From Fimbriimonas sp. (GTDB taxonomy: Bacteria; Armatimonadota; Fimbriimonadia; Fimbriimonadales; Fimbriimonadaceae), in assembly GCA_031292555.1 (NCBI GenBank), contig JARLGV010000021.1, positions 62,001 to 126,000 of the forward strand: DNA of 64,000 nt, read 5' to 3'. A program made the position numbers and the translations under genes. How positions within the stretch are numbered: position 1 is the stretch's first letter; the number at the start of each line of letters is the position of its first letter. Positions 27,546 through 34,282 of this stretch are shown piece by piece. The notes under the pieces are model-generated. The model was given only the letters and a program-made list of their open reading frames with translations, was not told where the DNA came from and did no database searches.

Positions 27546-28484
27546 TCAGCCCTTTGCCGACGTCTGATGGACTTTTGCATTCCAACCGTATTGAACGTAT
27601 TTGGCGCTCAGTTGATTGCCGATAATGTCATAGACCATAAAGCCTTCGGGATGAACTCCCAAACGCCATCCTTTCCACCAGTCACCGCAAACCGCCCCTC
27701 CGGTGATGTACTGGGTATCCAGATAGTTGCAATCCTCCACAACATGAGTATGTCCCTGCAACACGGCCCGAACCTTGTGCTTATAGCAGAGCTTCTGCAC
27801 CTCGCGACCATTCTCCAGAATTAGCGTGTTCGATGGCGCCGTCGTCGTTCCCTCCGTGTACTGCGAAAAAAGCGTCATGACCGGAACGTGCGACACAACG
27901 ATCTTCGGCATGTCACCAGCCTTCGCCAGATCGGTGTCCAGCCACTCGAGTTGTGCCTGATCGATCGCACCTTTCCAGCCGGTCTTCGGGTCCGGCTGAA
28001 CCGAATCGAGAAGTGTGAAATGCCATCCTGAGAACGCAAAGGACCGGAAAGCACGCTGACCGAGGAATTTCTCTTCGACCATCTTCTTGCCATACATCGC
28101 GTCCGATTGCAGAACTACCTTTCCTCCCCATCCAAACACGTCGTGGTTTCCGATCACGCCATGGATCGGCATCTCTAGGGGTTTGAGAGCCTCGTGAAGG
28201 TCCTTGAACTGCTCGTCGGCCCTTCCACGAGTGACGCTCAATAGATCCATCACGTGATCGCCTCCCGTGACAATGAAGCTCGGGCGTGGATTCAGATCGA
28301 GGACCTTCTTCACCGCCATGGCGACCCCCTGGGTTGCTCCAAGTTCAGGTTGGATGTGCAGATCCGAGAAGTGGACGAACCTGAACCGCCGTTCCTGACG
28401 AGCGATCGATTCGATCGAGGCAATCCATGGCGATACCGCCGCGGCAGTCCCAATTTGAAGCAGGTCTCGACGAGTAAATGGCAT
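27546..28484 (-). CDS. Tat-exported calcineurin-like metallophosphoesterase
   Basis: The 312-residue protein begins with a twin-arginine signal (TRRDLLQIGTAAAVSPWIA). The phosphoesterase motifs occur in order: FSDLHIQP (D-x-H), VTGGDHVMD (G-D), GVIGNHDVFG (G-N-H-D), VVSHVPVM and QGHTHVVED (G-H-x-H). These bind two metals and hydrolyse phosphoesters outside the cytoplasm; the substrate is unknown. AGGAG lies eight bases before the ATG. It is the first gene of a likely operon with the GH110-like enzyme, so it may act on phosphorylated or sulfated glycan debris, which is speculation. Confidence 0.88.
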   Translation of the reverse strand: MPFTRRDLLQIGTAAAVSPWIASIESIARQERRFRFVHFSDLHIQPELGATQGVAMAVKKVLDLNPRPSFIVTGGDHVMDLLSVTRGRADEQFKDLHEALKPLEMPIHGVIGNHDVFGWGGKVVLQSDAMYGKKMVEEKFLGQRAFRSFAFSGWHFTLLDSVQPDPKTGWKGAIDQAQLEWLDTDLAKAGDMPKIVVSHVPVMTLFSQYTEGTTTAPSNTLILENGREVQKLCYKHKVRAVLQGHTHVVEDCNYLDTQYITGGAVCGDWWKGWRLGVHPEGFMVYDIIGNQLSAKYVQYGWNAKVHQTSAKG

Positions 28485-28595
28485 GAGTCTGACTCCTGCT
28501 CAGAGTTTTACCGCTTCAAGCATGTGAAGGTGCATCAATAGATCGCCCTCTGGAGACAACGACTCCCAAAGGCGTGATTGTCACCGGCCCCGGAG

Positions 28596-29477
28596 TTAGG
28601 TTCGAACGATCAGAACCGAATACGGTTCAGACACGACTTGATGCAACGACGTGCTGCCAAGCATCATTCGATGAACGAACCCGTGTCCTTGAGCCCCGAT
28701 GATAAGAAGGTCGGCGTTCTCTGCGCGCATCGCATCGCTGATTCCCTCGTGCACATGAGCATTGGCAACTTCTCCCGTACACTCGTATCCGCTTGCCTGA
28801 AGCTTCTCCACAACCGAATCGGTTTTGGAGCAGACTTCGTGCCAGAGTGACTCTTCGATCGTCTCCGCTGCATGGGGCGGCTCACCGGCTTCAACCGCAG
28901 TCCTTCCTCCCATGTGCAGAATTGAAACGACCTTTATCTTTCGGAGTCCATGTGGCTTCATGTCGATCAGCCGGTCGAGAGCGCGATTCGCGTAACTCGA
29001 ATGATCGGTTGCAAAGACGGCAGAAACCTCACCTTCCTGGTCTACATCCCCCTTAGTGATGAGAATGCACTGATGGGCGCCAATCGCCAAACCGCGGCTT
29101 ACGCTTCCCAAAAAGAATGAACCGAGCCTTCCCTTTCGATCGGAGTGAACGGCAATCAACTCGGTTTGCGTCCCTTCCGCATATTGGCAAAGAGCGGCCG
29201 CTGCCTCTCCGGCCAACAGGATCGTTTCGGCTTCCATGCCCCGCTCGCAAGCGTACTGGCGGGCGCCTTCCAGAGCGTTCTCTCCGGTGACGTTTGACAT
29301 CTGCACAAATTCGGCTCGGTAGGCTGCCTCGGCGGCGCTCCCATATACCGACATCGGAATCTTAACTTCGACGCTGTGAGCGAGCATGTAGTGCGGCTCG
29401 GGAAATCCGAGTCTCGAAGCCATGTTCAAGCAAGCTCGATAGTGACCGGCAGTATCGACACCAACGACAATCTTCAT
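28596..29477 (-). CDS. Tandem universal stress protein (two UspA domains)
   Basis: From the ATG at 29477, with GAGGAG seven bases upstream, the protein has 293 residues. It carries two UspA domains of about 145 residues each. The second ends with the ATP-binding pattern G-2x-G-9x-G-S (GAQGHGFVHRMMLGSTSLHQVV, split here into GAQGHGF and MLGSTSLHQVV). The first has a weaker version (HSDRKGRLGSFFLGSVSRG). Double-domain Usps such as mycobacterial Rv2623 bind ATP and slow growth during hypoxia or dormancy. The upstream region carries the motif at 29551-29561. Its neighbours are HTH-PAS regulators, a CBS protein and an Hsp20. Confidence 0.9.
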   Translation of the reverse strand: MKIVVGVDTAGHYRACLNMASRLGFPEPHYMLAHSVEVKIPMSVYGSAAEAAYRAEFVQMSNVTGENALEGARQYACERGMEAETILLAGEAAAALCQYAEGTQTELIAVHSDRKGRLGSFFLGSVSRGLAIGAHQCILITKGDVDQEGEVSAVFATDHSSYANRALDRLIDMKPHGLRKIKVVSILHMGGRTAVEAGEPPHAAETIEESLWHEVCSKTDSVVEKLQASGYECTGEVANAHVHEGISDAMRAENADLLIIGAQGHGFVHRMMLGSTSLHQVVSEPYSVLIVRT

Positions 29478-29550
29478 GGTTACTCCTCGCCGAATGCACC
29501 ACGATTCGGCAGGCTCTGCTAGATTGTGCCTGGAGCCACTTAGGTCTGGT

Positions 29551-29562
29551 AGTCGGGACTTT
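29551..29562. promoter_or_regulatory. Candidate regulator site AGTCGGGACTTT upstream of the stress protein gene
   Basis: AGTCGGGACTT also occurs at 32534-32544, ahead of the candidate small RNA. GGGACTTT resembles one half of the mycobacterial DosR box as I remember it (TTSGGGACTWWAGTCCSMAA). The second half here is poor. It sits about 75 bases before the stress protein's ATG. This is a candidate site by similarity and repetition only. Confidence 0.4.
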
Positions 29563-29697
29563 ACCGTCATCGGAACGGTGTCATAGGAACGAAGGACGCC
29601 TCGAGACCCACCTCAACCACTAGGTGTCAACGTTATCACATATGAAATCGCGCCAATGAGTGTTGCCATTCGCGTCGGAGATCCAGGCGGAGTCAGC

Positions 29698-30333
29698 CTA
29701 GTGGCCCTTTGGCTGAAGCGCAGCTTTGGGACTTCGACCAGCAATCCAACCGGTTCGTTCAGTACAGACAACCATGACATCGTCGTCTGCGGTTGTGGCG
29801 GTAAGCGCAATCGCCATCTCAATCTCCGAACCGTCCTGCCGAACTCCGAATATGGGCGGATGATAACCCATCTCTCGCTTCCGGAGACTGCCGAGAAAGG
29901 CCAAGCGATACGCCACATGTACGTCGCGCAGAGTCTCCGGTACGAGGTCTTCCACGGTTAGGGAGCGCAGTTCCTCACGGGAATAGCCAAACAAGGCACA
30001 TGCCAATTGATTGAACTCGCGAATAGCGCCAGTTCGACCATCAATGATCAGGACCGCTTGCGGGATTGCGTCCATCAGGGCATGAAGCCGCGCAGCGAGC
30101 GATGTATTCAGGCGCTGTGCCCGCATTTTCAGGGCACGCTCATAGTGGCGTCCGGCGTCATCGGTTTCGACGGCAGCACGAGTCTCGATTCTCTTTAGCG
30201 CCCGAGTAAGGGCATGCATGCTGATGCGTAGACGCACGCAAATCTCATGATCGGCGAAACCTTCGCTCATGAGGTGAAGCACGTCTTGGTCGGTGGACGA
30301 CAATTCTTTCATGAGCAGAGAAATCCCACCCAT
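29698..30333 (-). CDS. HTH-PAS protein, divergent paralogue
   Basis: From the ATG at 30333 (alternative 30312) the protein has 211 residues. The N-terminal ~60 residues are a LuxR-like helix-turn-helix in degenerate form (STDQDVLHLMSEGFADHEI, VRLRISMHALTRALKRIE). A linker helix follows, then a PAS domain (LMDAIPQAVLIIDGRTGAI, EFNQLACALFGYSREEL, FGVRQDGSEIEMAIAL). It is related to the two plus-strand genes that follow but has lost the SEATVGTYWGR recognition helix, so its DNA target or DNA binding may differ. It is transcribed divergently from the second paralogue. Confidence 0.78.
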   Translation of the reverse strand: MGGISLLMKELSSTDQDVLHLMSEGFADHEICVRLRISMHALTRALKRIETRAAVETDDAGRHYERALKMRAQRLNTSLAARLHALMDAIPQAVLIIDGRTGAIREFNQLACALFGYSREELRSLTVEDLVPETLRDVHVAYRLAFLGSLRKREMGYHPPIFGVRQDGSEIEMAIALTATTADDDVMVVCTERTGWIAGRSPKAALQPKGH

Positions 30334-30427
30334 CGCAGTACGAGGATTTCTTTGGAAACATTCTCGTTTGTATGAATGATCCTGTATTATATAGGAGTCC
30401 GCTATAAAGGCAACCCTCCGGCCACTA
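30334..30427. promoter_or_regulatory. Divergent promoter region between HTH-PAS genes
   Basis: The 94 bases hold an AT-rich core, TATTATATA near 30383-30391, that reads as a -10-like TATAAT on the minus strand and TATTAT on the plus strand. Both HTH-PAS genes could start from overlapping promoters here, which would allow mutual or self control. No -35 element is convincing. Confidence 0.4.
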
Positions 30428-31087
30428 ATGCAGGAAGAACGACCAGATCCCCGATTGTCCCCTCGTGAGCGACAGCTCATTCAATATGCCTCGCAAGGCT
30501 TCACAGACACTGCGATCGCACTTCGTCTTGGGATCAGCGAGGCCACTGTTGGAACTTATTGGGGGAGGGTGCGAATCAAATACGGTCCTTATAGCCGGAC
30601 GGAACTAGTCGCGATTATGATGCGTGCGGAGCGAGAGGCGGCTGTCGAAACTCTCAGACGAGAAAATGAACTGCTTATCCGTGAACTGCAGCTCAAGGTG
30701 GCTTCGGGATCGTCGACGATGTACCGAGAATTACTTGAGCATGCACCGGACGCCATGATCCTTGTACGTGAGTCCGGCGAGATTGAGCACGCCAACATCG
30801 CCGCCCTCGAGCTATTTGGATTCGGCCTCGATGAGCTGATTGGCAAAGACATCATGGTTCTTGTGCCCCAAAGGTTCCGGGAACAGCATGCCGTTCACAG
30901 ACAAGACTATGTCAATGAACCTCAACGCCGACAGATGGGTGGGCATCTAGAAACGCCTGCCTGTCACAAGAGCGGAGGCGAGTTTTTGATTCGTGCCGCG
31001 TTGTCAGCAATCACGACACCTACCGGTTTGTTGATTACATGTGCGATTCGCCCGGTAGAACCGCCTGAATTGACGGCAGTACCTTGA
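30428..31087 (+). CDS. HTH-PAS regulator (N-terminal LuxR-type HTH, C-terminal PAS)
   Basis: This 219-residue protein starts with a GerE/LuxR-type helix-turn-helix (LSPRERQLIQYASQGF, then GISEATVGTYWGRVRIKYG, SRTELVAIMMRA). A coiled-coil linker rich in Glu/Arg (AEREAAVETLRREN) leads to a PAS domain at about residues 100-205 (LLEHAPDAMILVRESGEI, FGFGLDELIGKDIMVLVP). The order is reversed relative to most LuxR proteins, where sensing precedes DNA binding. It lacks receiver and kinase domains, so it is a one-component regulator. It is about 60% identical by eye to the next gene. Likely targets are the stress genes around it (inference). Confidence 0.85.
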   Translation: MQEERPDPRLSPRERQLIQYASQGFTDTAIALRLGISEATVGTYWGRVRIKYGPYSRTELVAIMMRAEREAAVETLRRENELLIRELQLKVASGSSTMYRELLEHAPDAMILVRESGEIEHANIAALELFGFGLDELIGKDIMVLVPQRFREQHAVHRQDYVNEPQRRQMGGHLETPACHKSGGEFLIRAALSAITTPTGLLITCAIRPVEPPELTAVP

Positions 31088-31307
31088 AAACAGGCGACAC
31101 CGCCAATCATTATGGTTGGCAGCGCTTGGCGGCCCTATGCCTTGGTGCATCGACGCGCCGGTGAAACCTCCGAGGCTAGCACATTCGCTAATAGCCGCCG
31201 ATTCGATGGCAATCGGCAGCGAGAAGGGACCAGGTTAGGCATTGGCGCATCGAAGACCCGAGATTTACGTCTTGGAGCTTTGAGAATCAATTTAGTTTTC
31301 AGCTCAT

Positions 31308-31958
31308 ATGTACTCAGAACGTCCAGCGCCACGACTCTCTCCCAGGGAACAGCAATTGCTCAAGCTAGCTGCTGAAGGCTTGACCGACATGGCGATCGCC
31401 AACCGTCTCGGAATCAGCGAGGCGACCGTAGGCACATACTGGGGCCGGGTTAGGATAAAGTTTGGACCATTCAGCCGTACCGAACTCGTCGCGATTATGC
31501 TCCGAGCGGAACAAGAGGCAGCAGTTGTCGAGCTTCGTAAGGCGAATGCCGACCTTCTCAGCGAAATGAAGGCTCAGGGAGTGTCCGGCAACACATTTTC
31601 GTTTCGCGATCTCTTGGAGAATGCGCCCGACGCAATCTTCCTAATCTCCCAGCAGGGCATCATTGAATATGCGAATCGAGCGGCAGAAGAGATGTTCGAT
31701 TACCCTTCCGGCTCGCTTAGCGGCGTCGACCACCTTGAGCTGATACCAGAGCGATACCGAGGAGTGCATGTGGAACTGACGCGTGCGTTTTTCCACGAGC
31801 CGGATCGCAGGCCGATGGGCGACCACCTAGATACCTATGCCTGCCGCAAAGATGGATCCGAATTCCTGATTCGCGCTTCCCTTTCCCCGCTGAACTCGGA
31901 CGCCGAAAGCTTGGCGATCTGTGCCGTTCGAGCCGCCCCCGACCTATCCCAGGTATAG
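31308..31958 (+). CDS. HTH-PAS regulator, second plus-strand paralogue
   Basis: This 216-residue protein has the same layout as the previous gene: LuxR-type HTH (LSPREQQLLKLAAEGL, GISEATVGTYWGRVRIKFG, SRTELVAIMLRAEQEAA), linker helix, and PAS domain (LLENAPDAIFLISQQGII, YANRAAEEMFDYPSGSL, CRKDGSEFLIRASLSP). No heme- or flavin-binding residue can be assigned by eye. It lies 220 bases after its paralogue and its last 15 bases overlap the tail of the CBS gene on the other strand. A TAGTTT sequence nine bases before the ATG could be a -10 box. Confidence 0.85.
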   Translation: MYSERPAPRLSPREQQLLKLAAEGLTDMAIANRLGISEATVGTYWGRVRIKFGPFSRTELVAIMLRAEQEAAVVELRKANADLLSEMKAQGVSGNTFSFRDLLENAPDAIFLISQQGIIEYANRAAEEMFDYPSGSLSGVDHLELIPERYRGVHVELTRAFFHEPDRRPMGDHLDTYACRKDGSEFLIRASLSPLNSDAESLAICAVRAAPDLSQV

Positions 31959-32411
31959 GCCAGGCAGGGTTGCCGCCGAAGCAGTCGTCAAATGGCTCGC
32001 CTGTTCGGCATGACGGTGCAGCATTTCTGCGATGGCATCCGGATTCACCCGGCCAGCTATATCCGACAGGCCCACAATTCCAATCAACTTCTTCTCGCCT
32101 TCAGTGACGAGAATACGACGGATGTTATGTTGTCGCATCAAAACTAGAGCATCTTCCGGTTGGTAGTCGCCGTTGAGGCAAATAGCCGGCCGAGACATGA
32201 TCGCTGATACGAGCGTTGTATCCATCGGAAGACCTCGCCCCATGGCACGCGCGGCCAAATCACGACCTGTTATGACACCCAAAATCCGGTCCCGGTCGAT
32301 GACAGGCAGAAAACTGTAGCTGAATCTGTCCATCACTCCGGCGGCATGGCGAACGGACGCCGTTGCCGAGACCGACACGACGGGGTGGCTCATAATCTCT
32401 CTCAGCTTCAT
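31944..32411 (-). CDS. CBS-domain-pair protein
   Basis: The 155-residue protein is a single Bateman module of two CBS domains: MSHPVVSVSATASVRHAAGVM to GVITGRDLAARA, then IMSRPAICLNGDYQPEDALVLM (both spans abbreviated by ends) to GIVGLSDIAGRV. Such stand-alone pairs bind adenosine nucleotides or related ligands and respond to energy state. The mycobacterial example Rv2626c (Hrp1) is strongly hypoxia-induced. A good promoter (TTGACA, 18 bases, TAAGAG) ends seven bases before the ATG, so the mRNA should be leaderless. Its 3' end overlaps the HTH-PAS gene tail to tail. Confidence 0.9.
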   Translation of the reverse strand: MKLREIMSHPVVSVSATASVRHAAGVMDRFSYSFLPVIDRDRILGVITGRDLAARAMGRGLPMDTTLVSAIMSRPAICLNGDYQPEDALVLMRQHNIRRILVTEGEKKLIGIVGLSDIAGRVNPDAIAEMLHRHAEQASHLTTASAATLPGLYLG

Positions 32412-32418
32412 GGAGTGC

Positions 32419-32448
32419 CTCTTATCTCAGGTTCAAGATTCTTGTCAA
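32419..32448 (-). promoter_or_regulatory. Promoter of the CBS gene
   Basis: On the minus strand, TTGACA (32448-32443), an 18-base spacer, and TAAGAG (32424-32419). Transcription would begin at or next to the ATG at 32411. Confidence 0.6.
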
Positions 32449-32532
32449 CCCCCATAGTAAGTCCGAATCTGCTGTTCACCAAGGAATTCTTTCCGCGTCA
32501 TACCTTTCCTGTCATTTCTTTCCATGACGGCT

Positions 32533-32544
32533 AAGTCGGGACTT
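32533..32544. promoter_or_regulatory. Candidate regulator site AAGTCGGGACTT (inverted repeat)
   Basis: AAGTC-GG-GACTT is a perfect inverted repeat and contains the 11-mer found upstream of the universal stress protein gene. GGGACTT again resembles a DosR/NarL-type half-site. It precedes the candidate small RNA region by about 270 bases from the terminator. Confidence 0.4.
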
Positions 32545-32806
32545 GTTTCGTATTCGTGGGAGCTTTACCGTGTATCTCGTAGCAACTGGCAATGGTTGTA
32601 GCAAAGCACCGAGCATCGGCTCTTGCGGATCGCGTCAAATCACGAGTTTTCGCGAATTTGGTCGATGCCCGTTACGGCTTTTCGAGATCTTTTCGGTTTT
32701 GTTGGCCTTGGCGGCGTTTTGCCTGGAACCATGCCCAAGAGTTGCCGGACTGGCATAGAGTCTTTATTGGTTTTCGTAAATCTCGCAGAATTGCGAAGAT
32801 CCATAG

Positions 32807-32855
32807 GAGCGCTTCGTCATCTGCGAATTGAAAGGGCGGACGAAGCGCTCTTTTT
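32807..32855 (+). terminator. Strong rho-independent terminator without an obvious gene
   Basis: A perfect 12-pair stem (32807-32818 with 32839-32850, GAGCGCTTCGTC and its complement) and a 20-base loop are followed at once by TTTTT. On the plus strand the nearest upstream coding gene ends 850 bases earlier with an antisense gene in between, so it more likely ends a non-coding transcript. Confidence 0.65.
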
Positions 32856-33011
32856 CCTGAAGTTCTTTGGTGTTAAGGGTTGGCGATGCAGCCAAGCCCG
32901 TAACATGGTTCTCACTTTGCTTGGTTGGGACCCGGAATTGGTTGCTCGGACCACGAATCAACCTAGTTTGCACATATTGTCATCGGTTTGAATGACATCC
33001 TAAGCAACGAC

Positions 33012-33040
33012 TTGCCGGTCACGAGGCCACGGCGTACTAT
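33012..33040 (+). promoter_or_regulatory. Promoter of the Hsp20 gene
   Basis: TTGCCG (33012-33017), a 17-base spacer, and TACTAT (33035-33040). This places the transcription start near 33047 and leaves a ~22-base leader carrying GGAGA before the ATG at 33069. It excludes the longer upstream start at 32988. A GGGAC sequence lies about 85 bases upstream at 32927-32931. Confidence 0.6.
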
Positions 33041-33068
33041 CTTTCCTCAGAAACCCCATAAACGGAGA

Positions 33069-33488
33069 ATGCGATTGACAAGAATGTCCCCCAACCCAGT
33101 TGTTTCGTGTCACCCCTTTGAGAAGTTGATGGCCGATATATTTAGCGCACCTTCCGACGAGCACTTGACAAAGGTCGACGTCAAGGAGAATCGGCATGCC
33201 CTCGTTTTTGTCGCTGAATTGCCCGGTATCAATGACAAAGATGTCGCGGTGGAACTAGATGGACGAACGCTTACGATCTGCGGCCATCGTCAACCCGAGG
33301 AAGATGCAGACGTGGACAGCTATGTTCACATCGAGCGAGACAGCAGGGATATCCGTCGATCGTTTATTGTTGACTTCCCCGTTAAGCCCGAATGCATCCA
33401 AGCCCAACTCGCCGACGGATTGCTGACCATTGTCGTACCCAAACCAGTGGCGCATATATGTCGCCAGATTCCCATTCAGATCCTTTAG
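33069..33488 (+). CDS. Small heat-shock protein (Hsp20/alpha-crystallin)
   Basis: The 139-residue protein carries an alpha-crystallin domain at about residues 32-125. It shows KVDVKENRHALVFVAELPG, the strand VAVELDGRTLTICGHR, a segment resembling the usual F-R-R-x-F motif (RDIRRSFIVDFPV), and ADGLLTIVVPK, which corresponds to the conserved A-x-x-x-n-GvL-x-v box. The C-terminus ends IPIQIL, an I-x-I/L-type tail used in oligomer assembly. It is an ATP-independent holdase. The start follows the promoter at 33012 and a GGAG immediately before the ATG. It belongs to the stress island with USP and CBS genes, as hspX does in mycobacteria. Confidence 0.9.
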   Translation: MRLTRMSPNPVVSCHPFEKLMADIFSAPSDEHLTKVDVKENRHALVFVAELPGINDKDVAVELDGRTLTICGHRQPEEDADVDSYVHIERDSRDIRRSFIVDFPVKPECIQAQLADGLLTIVVPKPVAHICRQIPIQIL

Positions 33489-33631
33489 CAAACGAGCACG
33501 TCGAAGCCCCGGAAGACCGGTAGTCACCTATAAATAGTGTGCCGGATCAGTGGCTCCAGAGCCGCTTCTGGCCCCAGATGGCTGAGGCACTCCTGACGGT
33601 TACCATCTGCCAAGAGTGCCCCAAGGTCGAG

Positions 33632-34135
33632 CTACTTGCCCATCTTCGACATGTCCATGGGCTTGCCGTCCATGTAGGACTGGTTGTGCTTCCACGTCAT
33701 CGAGGCCATTTTCCACGTGCCTCCTTCCTTACGATAGACGTCCAGGCTCTCGCCGACGAACTTCATCGTGTGCACGTGCTTATCCGGCCCAATAATCGTT
33801 CCGGCCATCAAGTGGCTTGTAGTTCCCTCCGCGCGGCCCTTGGCAGTCCTAAGCGACAGAAGTTCCGACTTCACCTGCGTGATCTTCTTCATCATCGCCA
33901 TGCCCTGCTTCATCATGGCGAGCATCTGCTCGAAACCCATGGTCTGCCCCGCTTCCGAGTACTTGAAATCGGAAGTGGCTCCCGACTTCATGAGCTTGGT
34001 GAACGAAGCCATGTCGTTCTTGCGCATGGCTGAGTCGATCTTGACGTCAAATGACTGAATCTCAGATTTGAGAGAATCGGCAGAAGCGATACAGACCAAT
34101 CCAAGGAGGGCTAAAGGCAGGGACATTGCTTTCAT
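33632..34135 (-). CDS. Secreted NTF2/SnoaL-like (DUF4440-type) protein
   Basis: From the ATG at 34135 the protein has 167 residues: a signal peptide (MKAMSLPLALLGLVCIASA) and a small alpha+beta domain with a Met-rich helix (TMGFEQMLAMMKQGMAMMKK) and strand patterns typical of NTF2-like folds (VGESLDVYRKEGGTWKMAS). Such domains bind small hydrophobic ligands or act as simple hydrolases. No catalytic residue can be assigned. TATAAT ends seven bases before this ATG, which argues for this start over the upstream in-frame codons and for a leaderless message. Confidence 0.7.
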   Translation of the reverse strand: MKAMSLPLALLGLVCIASADSLKSEIQSFDVKIDSAMRKNDMASFTKLMKSGATSDFKYSEAGQTMGFEQMLAMMKQGMAMMKKITQVKSELLSLRTAKGRAEGTTSHLMAGTIIGPDKHVHTMKFVGESLDVYRKEGGTWKMASMTWKHNQSYMDGKPMDMSKMGK

Positions 34136-34282
34136 GGGGTGCATTATACGACACACACATCTGACTCTTGGTGAATCTCATCTGTAAGTTCAGGTGGGAA
34201 TTCCTGCGCTCGATCACTCGATATTTGTGAAAAGGAGTCATTCCAAGAGCTTTCCAACAAGCCTATTCACCAAAATCGGACC

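Larger units (their letters stand above)
32449..33011. other. Gene-poor stretch, possible small RNA locus
   Basis: There is no convincing protein in about 560 bases. Short plus-strand frames here (79 and 122 codons) show no family features, and the longer one runs through the terminator at 32807. The stretch contains the repeated motif at 32533-32544 and a strong plus-strand terminator with no coding gene close in front. A small regulatory RNA of roughly 200-300 nt ending near 32855 is the simplest explanation. Confidence 0.4.

Noticed and set aside
32623-32991. 122-codon plus-strand frame between the CBS and Hsp20 genes
   Set aside because: It runs straight through the strong terminator at 32807-32855, shows no family feature and has no ribosome-binding site.
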